DNA from: Facklamia miroungae
Lineage (GTDB): Bacteria > Bacillota > Bacilli > Lactobacillales > Aerococcaceae
Direction of reading: 5' to 3'
Assembly: GCF_012396555.1 (NCBI RefSeq)
Contig: NZ_JAAXPS010000003.1
Span: forward strand, 62,001-126,000
Length of the DNA stretch: 64,000 nucleotides
The position numbers and the translations under genes are program-made. Of the stretch, positions 24,639 through 32,386 are shown in pieces. The stretch's first letter is position 1; each line of letters opens with the position of its first letter. Below the pieces are notes generated by a model, which had not been told where the DNA came from, made no database searches, and was given only the letters and a program-made list of their open reading frames with translations.

Positions 24639-26675
24639 ATGAAAGAGCGAGCCATTCAAATTATTTCTTTGCTTATACGAAATAAGGATTATAAAATTTC
24701 AAACATAGAAAAAGAATTATCGCTAACGAGAAGACAAATTAATTACTCATTAAATAAAATAAATGAAACTTTTCGTTCACATGGCCTTCCAATAATAGAA
24801 AGGACTCCGACAGGAAACTTCATAATACCTAATGAAATAATACAACTGTTTGCAACTGAACAAAATTTAGATATGGATTCTAATACGTATTTTACCGATT
24901 TAGAGCGAGTCGATTTTATTTTATTATATTTAATAATTAGTGGAGAAATGGTCTCCCTAAATCACCTAATAGATATGTTGAAGGTAAGTAAAAATACGGT
25001 TCTATCAGATTTAAATAACGTTGAGGATAACCTAAATCTTTTTGATCTAAATTTATCTTATAGTCGTAAAGAGGGATACATAATTGATGGTGAAGAGAAA
25101 AATGTAAGAGTTCTACTTAATGATATTATTAGACGAAACATATTATATAAAAGAGTTGTCCCTTTTGAACAAAGTATAATTAATAAATTCGAAGATGAAG
25201 TTATACATATGGTTAGAATGGTTGAGAAAAATTTAAAAGTTCGATATTCAGATGAATCATTTAAATTTCTAATTGAAGTAATGAAATACAATTTTGCTCG
25301 AATTAATTCTGAAAAATCTAAGGAGCTTAATTTTAAAGAACCATTATTGATGGAATCACATGAGTTTAAAATTATTAATAGGGTTGATAATTTGAAGTTA
25401 AATCAAGAAAATAAATTGTGGTTTACACTTCTTTTAATTTCTTCAAATATTTATACTAATGCAATCTTAAATTCAGGTGAATACAATATAACAGACACAT
25501 TATCATTTAAATTAGAGCATTTGATTACGGAAATGGTTGATGATTTTCAAAATCGTACTTTAATACTAATTTCTAATCGTGATAGTTTTGAAAGGAGACT
25601 TTTAAATCATTTAAGACCAGCTGTTTTCAGAATTCAATTTGATATCAAAGTTAATGATTATTCATTAGAAGTGTTAAAACAAGAAGATGACTTACTAATT
25701 CGTTTAATTCAAGAAATCATACACCCGCTTGAGGAATTTATCGGTAAGAAAATCCCTGATGATGAGTTGCGATTACTTTCCTTATATTTCGGAATGCAAC
25801 TTAATAGAAACGAAGAGTTACCTGAACCTAAAAAAAGAGCTGTAGTTGTTTGCTCAAACGGACTCATAGTTTCTAAACTTATGCAGCAACTTTTAAGACG
25901 CTTATTTCCTGAAATGATTATATTGAATTCTTTGTCCGTCAGAGAATTTAATGAGTTTCAAAATGATTACGATTTAGTTTTTACTTCTATACCATTAAAG
26001 ACAAAGCTCAAACAGTATATTATTAATCCACTTATGACTTCGGATGAACAATTAGAATTAAGAAAGCAGGTTCTTTCAGACTATGGAATGAGCGAGTTAA
26101 ATGAAATAGTTGAGAATGCAATTGTTGCAGCTAAGGAACATGGATCTATTTATGATGTAAAAGGCTTGAGGAAAAAGTTTGAAAAGATATTGATTACAAA
26201 TAATGCTGCTCATGATTATCATGAAGATTTTCTACCAGGACTAAATGATTATTTAAATATAGAGAGAATACAAATTGCTGAAGGTGCTTTGTCATGGAGA
26301 GAAGCAATTCAATTATCGTTTAAACCTTTCCTGGAAAAGAATATGCTTGAACAAAGCTATGTTGAAGAAACGATATCGCAGTTTGAAACTGGTAAAGTAT
26401 TTCATTATTTTGGGACAAAAATGGCTATACCACATTGTGATAGGGTTCAAGATTTAAAATCTGAAGGTATAGGATTGTTAATTTCAAAGACGCCTATACA
26501 ATTTCCAAATAATATGAAAATAAACTTGATAGCACCAATGGCAATTATAGATACTACGAGACATTTAAAAGCTGTTAATAAGTTAGCGGAGATTGCCCAA
26601 AATGACACTCTAACTTCATCGATTATTTTAAGTAATGATATTAAAAAGATATATAGATTATTGGGAGGAAAGTAA
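24639..26675 (+). CDS. PRD-containing PTS regulator (BglG/MtlR-like)
   Basis: 678 residues. Order of domains: helix-turn-helix (residues 1-60, LTRRQINYSLNKIN), a second helix-turn-helix (about 90-160, SLNHLIDMLKVSKNTVLSDL), two PRD regions, a GatB-like IIB domain (RAVVVCSNGLIVSKLMQQLL) and a IIA domain (about 530-678, VFHYFGTKMAIPHCD with the phospho-histidine). Such proteins activate PTS operons and are tuned by phosphorylation from HPr and their own PTS. It lies just before the aldolase-PTS-dehydratase genes (ATG of the aldolase follows at once) and surely controls them. AAAGGAGGG precedes the ATG. Confidence 0.9.
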   Translation: MKERAIQIISLLIRNKDYKISNIEKELSLTRRQINYSLNKINETFRSHGLPIIERTPTGNFIIPNEIIQLFATEQNLDMDSNTYFTDLERVDFILLYLIISGEMVSLNHLIDMLKVSKNTVLSDLNNVEDNLNLFDLNLSYSRKEGYIIDGEEKNVRVLLNDIIRRNILYKRVVPFEQSIINKFEDEVIHMVRMVEKNLKVRYSDESFKFLIEVMKYNFARINSEKSKELNFKEPLLMESHEFKIINRVDNLKLNQENKLWFTLLLISSNIYTNAILNSGEYNITDTLSFKLEHLITEMVDDFQNRTLILISNRDSFERRLLNHLRPAVFRIQFDIKVNDYSLEVLKQEDDLLIRLIQEIIHPLEEFIGKKIPDDELRLLSLYFGMQLNRNEELPEPKKRAVVVCSNGLIVSKLMQQLLRRLFPEMIILNSLSVREFNEFQNDYDLVFTSIPLKTKLKQYIINPLMTSDEQLELRKQVLSDYGMSELNEIVENAIVAAKEHGSIYDVKGLRKKFEKILITNNAAHDYHEDFLPGLNDYLNIERIQIAEGALSWREAIQLSFKPFLEKNMLEQSYVEETISQFETGKVFHYFGTKMAIPHCDRVQDLKSEGIGLLISKTPIQFPNNMKINLIAPMAIIDTTRHLKAVNKLAEIAQNDTLTSSIILSNDIKKIYRLLGGK

Positions 26676-27296
26676 ATGGAATATCCAAAATTCACTATTA
26701 TTATGAGAGGTTATACAAAGGAAGAAGCTTTTAAAATAGCAAAAAATATAGATGGTTTAGAAGAAAATTTTGCTATTGAAGTTACGCTAAATACACTGAA
26801 TGCTTTTGAAATCATTCGTTTGCTGAATGAAAATTTTGGAAATCACTTAAAGGTAGGAGCAGGAACTGTGAGAAACTTAAAGGAAGCTGAAGAAGCAATT
26901 GCTAATAATGCACAGTTCTTATTAGGTCCACATGTCTTCTCTAAGGAAATTTTTGATTTAGCGAAGAAAAATCAAGTTTTAACTATCCCAGGAGCGTTTA
27001 CTCCATCTGAAATTGTAAACCAATTCGAAATGGGAGCAGATATTGTTAAAGTTTTTCCAGCTAGAACTTTAGGAGCAGATTATTTTAAAGATATCCAAGC
27101 ACCTCTAGGGAAAATTCCACTAATGGCTGTAGGAGGTATTAATTTTGAAAATTACCAATCTTTCTTTAAAAAAGGGGCTTCATTTGTTGGTATTGGTTCT
27201 AGTATTTTTAATGGTAGAAAAATATTAGATATGGGAGATATGGAGATCAGAGGAATGCTTAGAAAATATATCGAAAAACTTCAGGAAGTGAACTAA
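26676..27296 (+). CDS. KDPG/KDPGal-type aldolase
   Basis: 206 residues, the usual size of the Eda/DgoA class I aldolases. These split 2-keto-3-deoxy-6-phospho-sugar acids into pyruvate and glyceraldehyde 3-phosphate. The catalytic glutamate lies in FAIEVTLNTLNA and the Schiff-base lysine in ADIVKVFPART; VGAGTVRN and LLGPHVFS are also typical, as is the phosphate loop GIGSSIF. With a galactonate-type dehydratase in the same operon, 6-phospho-2-keto-3-deoxygalactonate is the likely substrate. It follows the regulator with no gap. Confidence 0.9.
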   Translation: MEYPKFTIIMRGYTKEEAFKIAKNIDGLEENFAIEVTLNTLNAFEIIRLLNENFGNHLKVGAGTVRNLKEAEEAIANNAQFLLGPHVFSKEIFDLAKKNQVLTIPGAFTPSEIVNQFEMGADIVKVFPARTLGADYFKDIQAPLGKIPLMAVGGINFENYQSFFKKGASFVGIGSSIFNGRKILDMGDMEIRGMLRKYIEKLQEVN

Positions 27297-27299
27297 AAG

Positions 27300-27767
27300 A
27301 TGTCAATACGTATGAATTTAAAAAGTGAATTAATGTTAAATCAACTGGATGTCAATTCTAAAGAAGAAGCACTTAGCTTGTTAGCAAAAAAATTAAAGGA
27401 AGAGGGTATGGTAAAAGAAGAATATATTGAGGCAATAATAGAGAGAGAAAGAGAATATCCTACTGGTCTTCCATCAGCACAACCGGCAGTTGCTATTCCT
27501 CATGCTAATCATGACTTAGTGAAGAAAACTTCAATGGCAGTCGCAACCTTGGCTAAACCGGTAAACTTTAAGAATATGGAAAACATCACTGCTGACATTC
27601 CAGTTCAAATTATTATGATGTTAGCTATTGCTGAACCTGAGGGACAAATCGAAATGTTGCAGAAGGTTATTTCGTTTATTCAGAATGAAGATATGAAAAA
27701 TAATTTATTGCAGGCAGAAAATAATGAAGAGATGTTAAAAATAATTCAAAAAATTATCGAAAATTAG
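27300..27767 (+). CDS. PTS fructose/galactitol-type IIA component
   Basis: 155 residues. A PTS_EIIA_2 domain with the phosphorylated histidine in AVAIPHANHDLV; it also carries the N-terminal EEALSLLAKKLKEEG and the conserved ERE-x-PTGLP stretch. It passes phosphate from HPr to the galactitol-type IIB that follows after ten bases. It starts four bases after the aldolase. Confidence 0.9.
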   Translation: MSIRMNLKSELMLNQLDVNSKEEALSLLAKKLKEEGMVKEEYIEAIIEREREYPTGLPSAQPAVAIPHANHDLVKKTSMAVATLAKPVNFKNMENITADIPVQIIMMLAIAEPEGQIEMLQKVISFIQNEDMKNNLLQAENNEEMLKIIQKIIEN

Positions 27768-27777
27768 GAGGATAAAT

Positions 27778-28059
27778 ATGAAAAAAATTTTAGTAGCTTG
27801 TGGAAATGGTATCGCAACGTCAACAGTAGTAGCAAATAAGGTTAAGGAATATTTATTAGAAAAAGATGTTCAAGTAACATTAAGTCAATGTAAGTTAATG
27901 GAAGTTCCTGGGAAAGTCGAAGATTACGATGTTTTAATAACAACTGGCCAATTTGAAGGGAAAACATTTGGAGTTCCGGTTATTAAAGGAATGCCACTAT
28001 TAACTGGAATAGGCGCTGACGAAATGCTTAATCAAGTTTATGAATTAGTTAAAGATTAG
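27778..28059 (+). CDS. PTS galactitol-type IIB component
   Basis: 93 residues. The active cysteine (residue 8) lies in ILVACGNGIATSTVVANKV, the GatB pattern. It phosphorylates the incoming substrate using phosphate from IIA. The AGGAGG site before the ATG at 27778 is strong and IIC follows after 11 bases. Confidence 0.9.
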   Translation: MKKILVACGNGIATSTVVANKVKEYLLEKDVQVTLSQCKLMEVPGKVEDYDVLITTGQFEGKTFGVPVIKGMPLLTGIGADEMLNQVYELVKD

Positions 28060-28070
28060 GAGTGAGCTAA

Positions 28071-29414
28071 ATGAATTTTTTGATGAATATATTTAATTTC
28101 TTTATAGATGCAGGTCCAATGGTCATGTTGCCTGTAATAATAACGATAATAGGTTTAATTTTCGGACTTAAAATTTCCAAAGCATTTAAGTCAGGACTAA
28201 CCTTAGCAATTGGATTTGCAGGGATAAAATTAATTTTAGATTTCATGACCTCGAACATTGGTCCTGCTGCGAAGGCAATGGTTGAAAGAACGGGTGTTCA
28301 TTTAGATGCATTAGATGTTGGCTGGGGATCTATTGCAGCAGTTACATGGGCTTCTCCAATAATCGCTATCCTAATTTTTGTTATCTTGGCGATTAATATT
28401 ATTTTGTTAATTTTAAAACGAACCCATACTCTTGACGTGGATATTTGGAACTATCATCATATGGCCATTGTTGGTGTTATGACCTATTTCGTTACAAAAA
28501 ATATTTTCCTTGCGGTTGGTGCTAGTGCTACTATGGCAATTATTACATTTAAAGTTTCAGATTGGTCACAGCCAATGGTAGAAGACTTTTTTGGGATACC
28601 TGGTGTTTCATTGCCAACAGTTTCAGCTCTATCATCATTAATTATTGCGTGGCCTGTAAATTGGTTGTTAGATAAAATTCCATTCATAAGAAATTCCAAA
28701 TTTTCAATTAAAGATGCTCAAAGATATCTCGGATTCTTTGGAGATCAAATGATAATGGGATTAATTATAGGTTTAGGGATCGGCTTTTTAGCTGGATTCG
28801 AGCTAACTCCAGTCTTAAAATTAGGAGTTAGCATGTCAGCAGTACTAGTTTTAATTCCAAAAATGACTGCCCTATTTATGGAAGGATTGATGCCGATTTC
28901 TGATGCCGCTCAAAAATGGTCACAAAATAAATTTGAAGGTCGCAAGCTATTTATAGGCCTTGATGCAGCAGTTGTCGTAGGGAATCCTGATGTTATTACA
29001 ACGGCATTAATCATCATTCCCTTGACTATAGCCATGGCACTTGTATTACCTGGTAATAGGGTTCTTCCTTTTGCAGATTTAGCGGTTGTTCCTTTTCGAG
29101 TAGCGATGGTTGTTGCCTTAACAAGGGGAAATTTATTAAAGAATCTAATTATTGGTTTAATAGTTACAGCTTCTCTATTATGGTGTGGAACGATTACTGC
29201 ACCTGTATTAACTAGTATTGCACAATCAGTGGGAATTGAATTAGGAACTAGTGCTTTACTAATTTCATCTTTTGCTGCAACATCAATGATTCAAAGCTTT
29301 CTAGTATTTATTGCATTTAGCTACAATCCATTAATTGGAATTCCATTATTGTTCTTAGGTTTTGCAGCTTATTGGTATGTATTAGAAAACAAAACAAAAC
29401 AAATCGAGGCTTAG
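28071..29414 (+). CDS. PTS galactitol-type IIC permease
   Basis: 447 residues with about ten to twelve membrane segments and GatC-family features: FNFFIDAGPMVMLPVIITII at the start, WGSIAAVTWASPIIAILIF, and IGLDAAVVVGNPDVITTALI in the second half. Family members carry galactitol, but several relatives carry other polyols and sugar acids. The enzymes around it point to a hexonate such as galactonate. Confidence 0.9.
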   Translation: MNFLMNIFNFFIDAGPMVMLPVIITIIGLIFGLKISKAFKSGLTLAIGFAGIKLILDFMTSNIGPAAKAMVERTGVHLDALDVGWGSIAAVTWASPIIAILIFVILAINIILLILKRTHTLDVDIWNYHHMAIVGVMTYFVTKNIFLAVGASATMAIITFKVSDWSQPMVEDFFGIPGVSLPTVSALSSLIIAWPVNWLLDKIPFIRNSKFSIKDAQRYLGFFGDQMIMGLIIGLGIGFLAGFELTPVLKLGVSMSAVLVLIPKMTALFMEGLMPISDAAQKWSQNKFEGRKLFIGLDAAVVVGNPDVITTALIIIPLTIAMALVLPGNRVLPFADLAVVPFRVAMVVALTRGNLLKNLIIGLIVTASLLWCGTITAPVLTSIAQSVGIELGTSALLISSFAATSMIQSFLVFIAFSYNPLIGIPLLFLGFAAYWYVLENKTKQIEA

Positions 29415-29442
29415 TAATTTCATTTTATGAAAGGAGTAAAAC

Positions 29443-30588
29443 ATGATTATTACGGATGTTAAAGTATATAAAGTAAAACCTAGATGGATATTTATAAAGA
29501 TTATGACTGATGAAGGGATTGAGGGCTGGGGTGAAATGATCTCTGGTACTAAAACGGAATCGGTGGTTGCTGGGGCATTAGAACTCAGTAAGAGAATAAT
29601 TGGTAGAAATCCTTTTGAAATAGAACGTATTTTTCAAGAACTTCATCGATCATTTTTTAGAGGCGGTCCTATAAATGGAACTATAGTTTCAGGAATTGAG
29701 ATGGCCTTATGGGACATTAAAGGTAAAGCCTTAAATGTACCTGTGTATGAATTACTTGGAGGATCTTGTAGAGACAGTCTGAAGGTTTATTCATGGATTG
29801 GAGGAGATAGACCTGATGATGTTCTGGAACAAGCCCAAGATCGATTTGATAGAGGTTTTTCAGCTGTGAAAATGAATGCTACTGAGGAATTACATTATAT
29901 AGATTCTCACGAAAAAATTACCCAAGTGATTGAAAGAGTTGCTTCAATTAAGGATAAATTCGGAGATAAGATGCAAATTGGTATAGATTTCCACGGTCGT
30001 GTTCATAAACCTATGGCAAAAGTTTTAGCTAAAGAGCTAGAACCTTATCATCCAATGTTTTTAGAAGAAGTTGTCTTACCTGAAAATGAAGAAACATTTA
30101 TTGAGGTTGCTCAACATACTTCAACTCCATTGGCGACAGGAGAGCGATTGTATACTCGCTGGCAATTTAAAAACATCTTTAAACAAGGAGCAATTGATAT
30201 TATACAACCTGACGTTGCTTTATGTGGCGGGATACTTGAATTAAGAAAAATTGCTGCTATGGCTGAGGCATATGATATTGGAGTGGCACCTCATGCACCA
30301 TATGGCCCTATTGCTTTGGCTGCCACTTTACAAGTTGACGTATGCTCACCTAATGTTTTCATTCAAGAACAAAGTTTAGGAATTCATTATAATAAAGGTT
30401 TTGATTTGTTAGATTTTGTTGAAAATAAAGAAATTTTTCAATTTAAAGACGGTTATTTAGATATTCCAACTAAACCAGGTTTAGGTTTAATTATGGATGA
30501 AAAAATGGTAGAAGAAGTTTCTCAAGAGGGACTCCATTGGACAAACCCATCGTGGAAGAATTATGATGGAACAATTGCCGAGTGGTAG
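29443..30588 (+). CDS. dgoD: D-galactonate dehydratase-type enolase-superfamily enzyme
   Basis: 381 residues, the length of DgoD. Mandelate-racemase-like enolase fold: a lid domain (GIEGWGEMISGTKTESVVAG) and a barrel with metal ligands and catalytic bases in IGIDFHGRVHKP, MFLEEVVLPEN, ATGERLYTRW, DIIQPDVALCGG and GVAPHAPYGPIALAA. DFHGRVHKPMAKVLAKELEP is a near-match to E. coli DgoD as I recall it. DgoD turns galactonate into 2-keto-3-deoxygalactonate. Here no kinase or oxidase is nearby, so it may take the 6-phosphate made by the PTS. It lies 28 bases after IIC with a GGAG site. Confidence 0.85.
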   Translation: MIITDVKVYKVKPRWIFIKIMTDEGIEGWGEMISGTKTESVVAGALELSKRIIGRNPFEIERIFQELHRSFFRGGPINGTIVSGIEMALWDIKGKALNVPVYELLGGSCRDSLKVYSWIGGDRPDDVLEQAQDRFDRGFSAVKMNATEELHYIDSHEKITQVIERVASIKDKFGDKMQIGIDFHGRVHKPMAKVLAKELEPYHPMFLEEVVLPENEETFIEVAQHTSTPLATGERLYTRWQFKNIFKQGAIDIIQPDVALCGGILELRKIAAMAEAYDIGVAPHAPYGPIALAATLQVDVCSPNVFIQEQSLGIHYNKGFDLLDFVENKEIFQFKDGYLDIPTKPGLGLIMDEKMVEEVSQEGLHWTNPSWKNYDGTIAEW

Positions 30589-31040
30589 AATCAATGAATG
30601 AATTTGTTTTTTCAACAATACTAATTTTAGTATATTTAATACATCTTTTTAGTAAACGTAATAAAATTCTATTTAAATCTAAAAGATCAATTTTTAATAG
30701 AATCACTATTATTATTCTTTCATGTGTATTTTTATTCTCTTTTTGGAATACTGTCGATCATCAATTACTCTTATCGATTGTGTGCTTACTGATTGGTTAT
30801 GCAGTCAGTATTGAAGGAATTTCTAAAACAAATATTATTAAGTTTGGAACTTTTGATAATAAAATAGGTGATTACGAAGAGATTTCAATTTATGAAAAGG
30901 CACCTAAAGATATTTATGTAGAATTTTATAACCTTAAGACTAATAAACAGTCAAGATTAATTCTTAATGAGTCAATTCAAACATTTGAAAAGTGGATTCA
31001 GTCAAATTATCCTGATATTTTAATTAGAAAAAATGAGTAA
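30582..31040 (+). CDS. Unknown small membrane protein ending the dgo operon
   Basis: Up to 152 residues (ATG at 30594 gives 148; GTG at 30582 overlaps dgoD). Three hydrophobic segments cover about residues 5-20, 33-52 and 59-80 (FVFSTILILVYLIHLF, ITIIILSCVFLFSFW, LLLSIVCLLIGYAVSI), followed by a soluble tail of about 70 residues. I do not recognise it. The overlap with dgoD implies joint translation; the ribosome binding site is weak. A terminator follows, closing the operon. Confidence 0.65.
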   Translation: MVESMNEFVFSTILILVYLIHLFSKRNKILFKSKRSIFNRITIIILSCVFLFSFWNTVDHQLLLSIVCLLIGYAVSIEGISKTNIIKFGTFDNKIGDYEEISIYEKAPKDIYVEFYNLKTNKQSRLILNESIQTFEKWIQSNYPDILIRKNE

Positions 31041-31047
31041 TGAACTA

Positions 31048-31090
31048 AAGCTCTAATTCCTTCTTATTTTGGGAATAGAGCTTTTATTTT
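31048..31090 (+). terminator. Terminator of the dgo operon
   Basis: A 13-base stem (AAGCTCTAATTCC at 31048-31060 with 31072-31084) followed by TTTATTTTT. Confidence 0.85.
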
Positions 31091-31238
31091 TAATTGGTCT
31101 AACATATTCCTAATTTTCGTAAAAAAGCTGTATAAGTTTGTTAATAGCATAATACAAGACTTATTGCTTAATCCAAGGCTTTTTTTTTGTTACTCTTAAT
31201 AAGAGAATAATAATTGATAAAGTTAAAGGAGTGTTTCC

Positions 31239-32231
31239 ATGGAAATAAGAGTGTTGAATGAAGCAGATATACAGGAAGTCATGACCATGAAAGAGGCCAT
31301 TCAAGCAGATAAAGAAGCTTTAAAATTATATTCGGAAGGGGAAACCGAAATCCCCTTGAGAACCAATATTGACGTGGAAGAATTTGAAGGACAAAACTTA
31401 TATATGCCCGGCTTAGCTGGTTCAGCAGCCGGAATTAAAATTGCCTCAGTCTATCCAAATAATATTCGAAAAGGTATTTCCTCTGTGCCGGCAACCATGA
31501 TTATGCTGAATGAAGAAACAGGCGAAGTTTCAGCCCTGATGGACGGTACTTATCTAACAAGGTTACGAACAGGGGCTGTTTCGGGAGCAGCGACTGACCT
31601 ATTAGCTTGTAAAAACGCTTCAGTCTTTGCCTTGTTTGGGACAGGGGGACAAGCCCAACATCAATTGGAAGCCATTTTAACGGTGCGACCTATTAAAGAG
31701 GTGCGCGTTTTTGATATTGACCAAGAGCGTGCTAGCGCATTTGCTCATCAAATGATAGATTTATTCGCTGAAAAGTTTGAAGTTGAAATTAAAACAGTTG
31801 CTTCTTCAAAGGAAGCAATTAGTGGAGCCGATGTTATCACAACTGTTACTACATCTACAAAACCCGTTTTTGATAGTAAAGATCTTAAGCCAGGGGTTCA
31901 TATTAATGGCGTAGGCTCATACACACCAGACATGCAAGAACTTCCTGAAGAAATTTTTGCTCAAGCAAGTAAGATCTATTTAGATACCAAAGATGGAGTC
32001 TTGAATGAATCAGGCGATTTAATCAATCCGCTTAAAAAAGGTATTATACAAAAAGAGTCCATCACAGGTGAATTAGGACAATTAGTAGCAGAGAAGACAC
32101 CGGGCCGCCAAACGGATGATGAAATAACCATCTTTAAAACCACAGGATCAGCTGTTTTAGATATTGTAGTTGGGAAAGCGATTTATGAAAAAGCTCTTGA
32201 ATTAAACAAGGGGCAAGTGATTGAATTATAA
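31239..32231 (+). CDS. Ornithine cyclodeaminase/mu-crystallin family enzyme
   Basis: 330 residues, typical for the family. An N-terminal substrate-binding part (MTMKEAIQADKEALKLYSEG, YMPGLAGSAAGIKIASVYPN, LNEETGEVSALMDGTYLT) is followed by a Rossmann NAD(P) site at FALFGTGGQAQHQLEAI. DGTYLTRLRTGAVSGAATD is the family hallmark. Members range from ornithine cyclodeaminase to alanine dehydrogenase and imine or opine reductases; sequence alone does not choose. It is a single gene with AAAGGAGTG before the ATG and a terminator after. Confidence 0.85.
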   Translation: MEIRVLNEADIQEVMTMKEAIQADKEALKLYSEGETEIPLRTNIDVEEFEGQNLYMPGLAGSAAGIKIASVYPNNIRKGISSVPATMIMLNEETGEVSALMDGTYLTRLRTGAVSGAATDLLACKNASVFALFGTGGQAQHQLEAILTVRPIKEVRVFDIDQERASAFAHQMIDLFAEKFEVEIKTVASSKEAISGADVITTVTTSTKPVFDSKDLKPGVHINGVGSYTPDMQELPEEIFAQASKIYLDTKDGVLNESGDLINPLKKGIIQKESITGELGQLVAEKTPGRQTDDEITIFKTTGSAVLDIVVGKAIYEKALELNKGQVIEL

Positions 32232-32252
32232 AAAATTATTATATTAATAGTA

Positions 32253-32284
32253 AATCACCCTCCGATTGTGGAGGGTGATTTTTA
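32253..32284 (+). terminator. Terminator of the OCD-family gene
   Basis: A perfect 11-base-pair stem (AATCACCCTCC at 32253-32263 with 32270-32280), six-base loop, then TTTT. Confidence 0.85.
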
Positions 32285-32386
32285 GAAAAGATTGCCTTAA
32301 AAAACCAAAATCTTCCTCACTTCTCTAATTAACAATGCTATAATAAATTAAAAATATTTTAAATACATTCGAGAAAGAGGTTGCTT

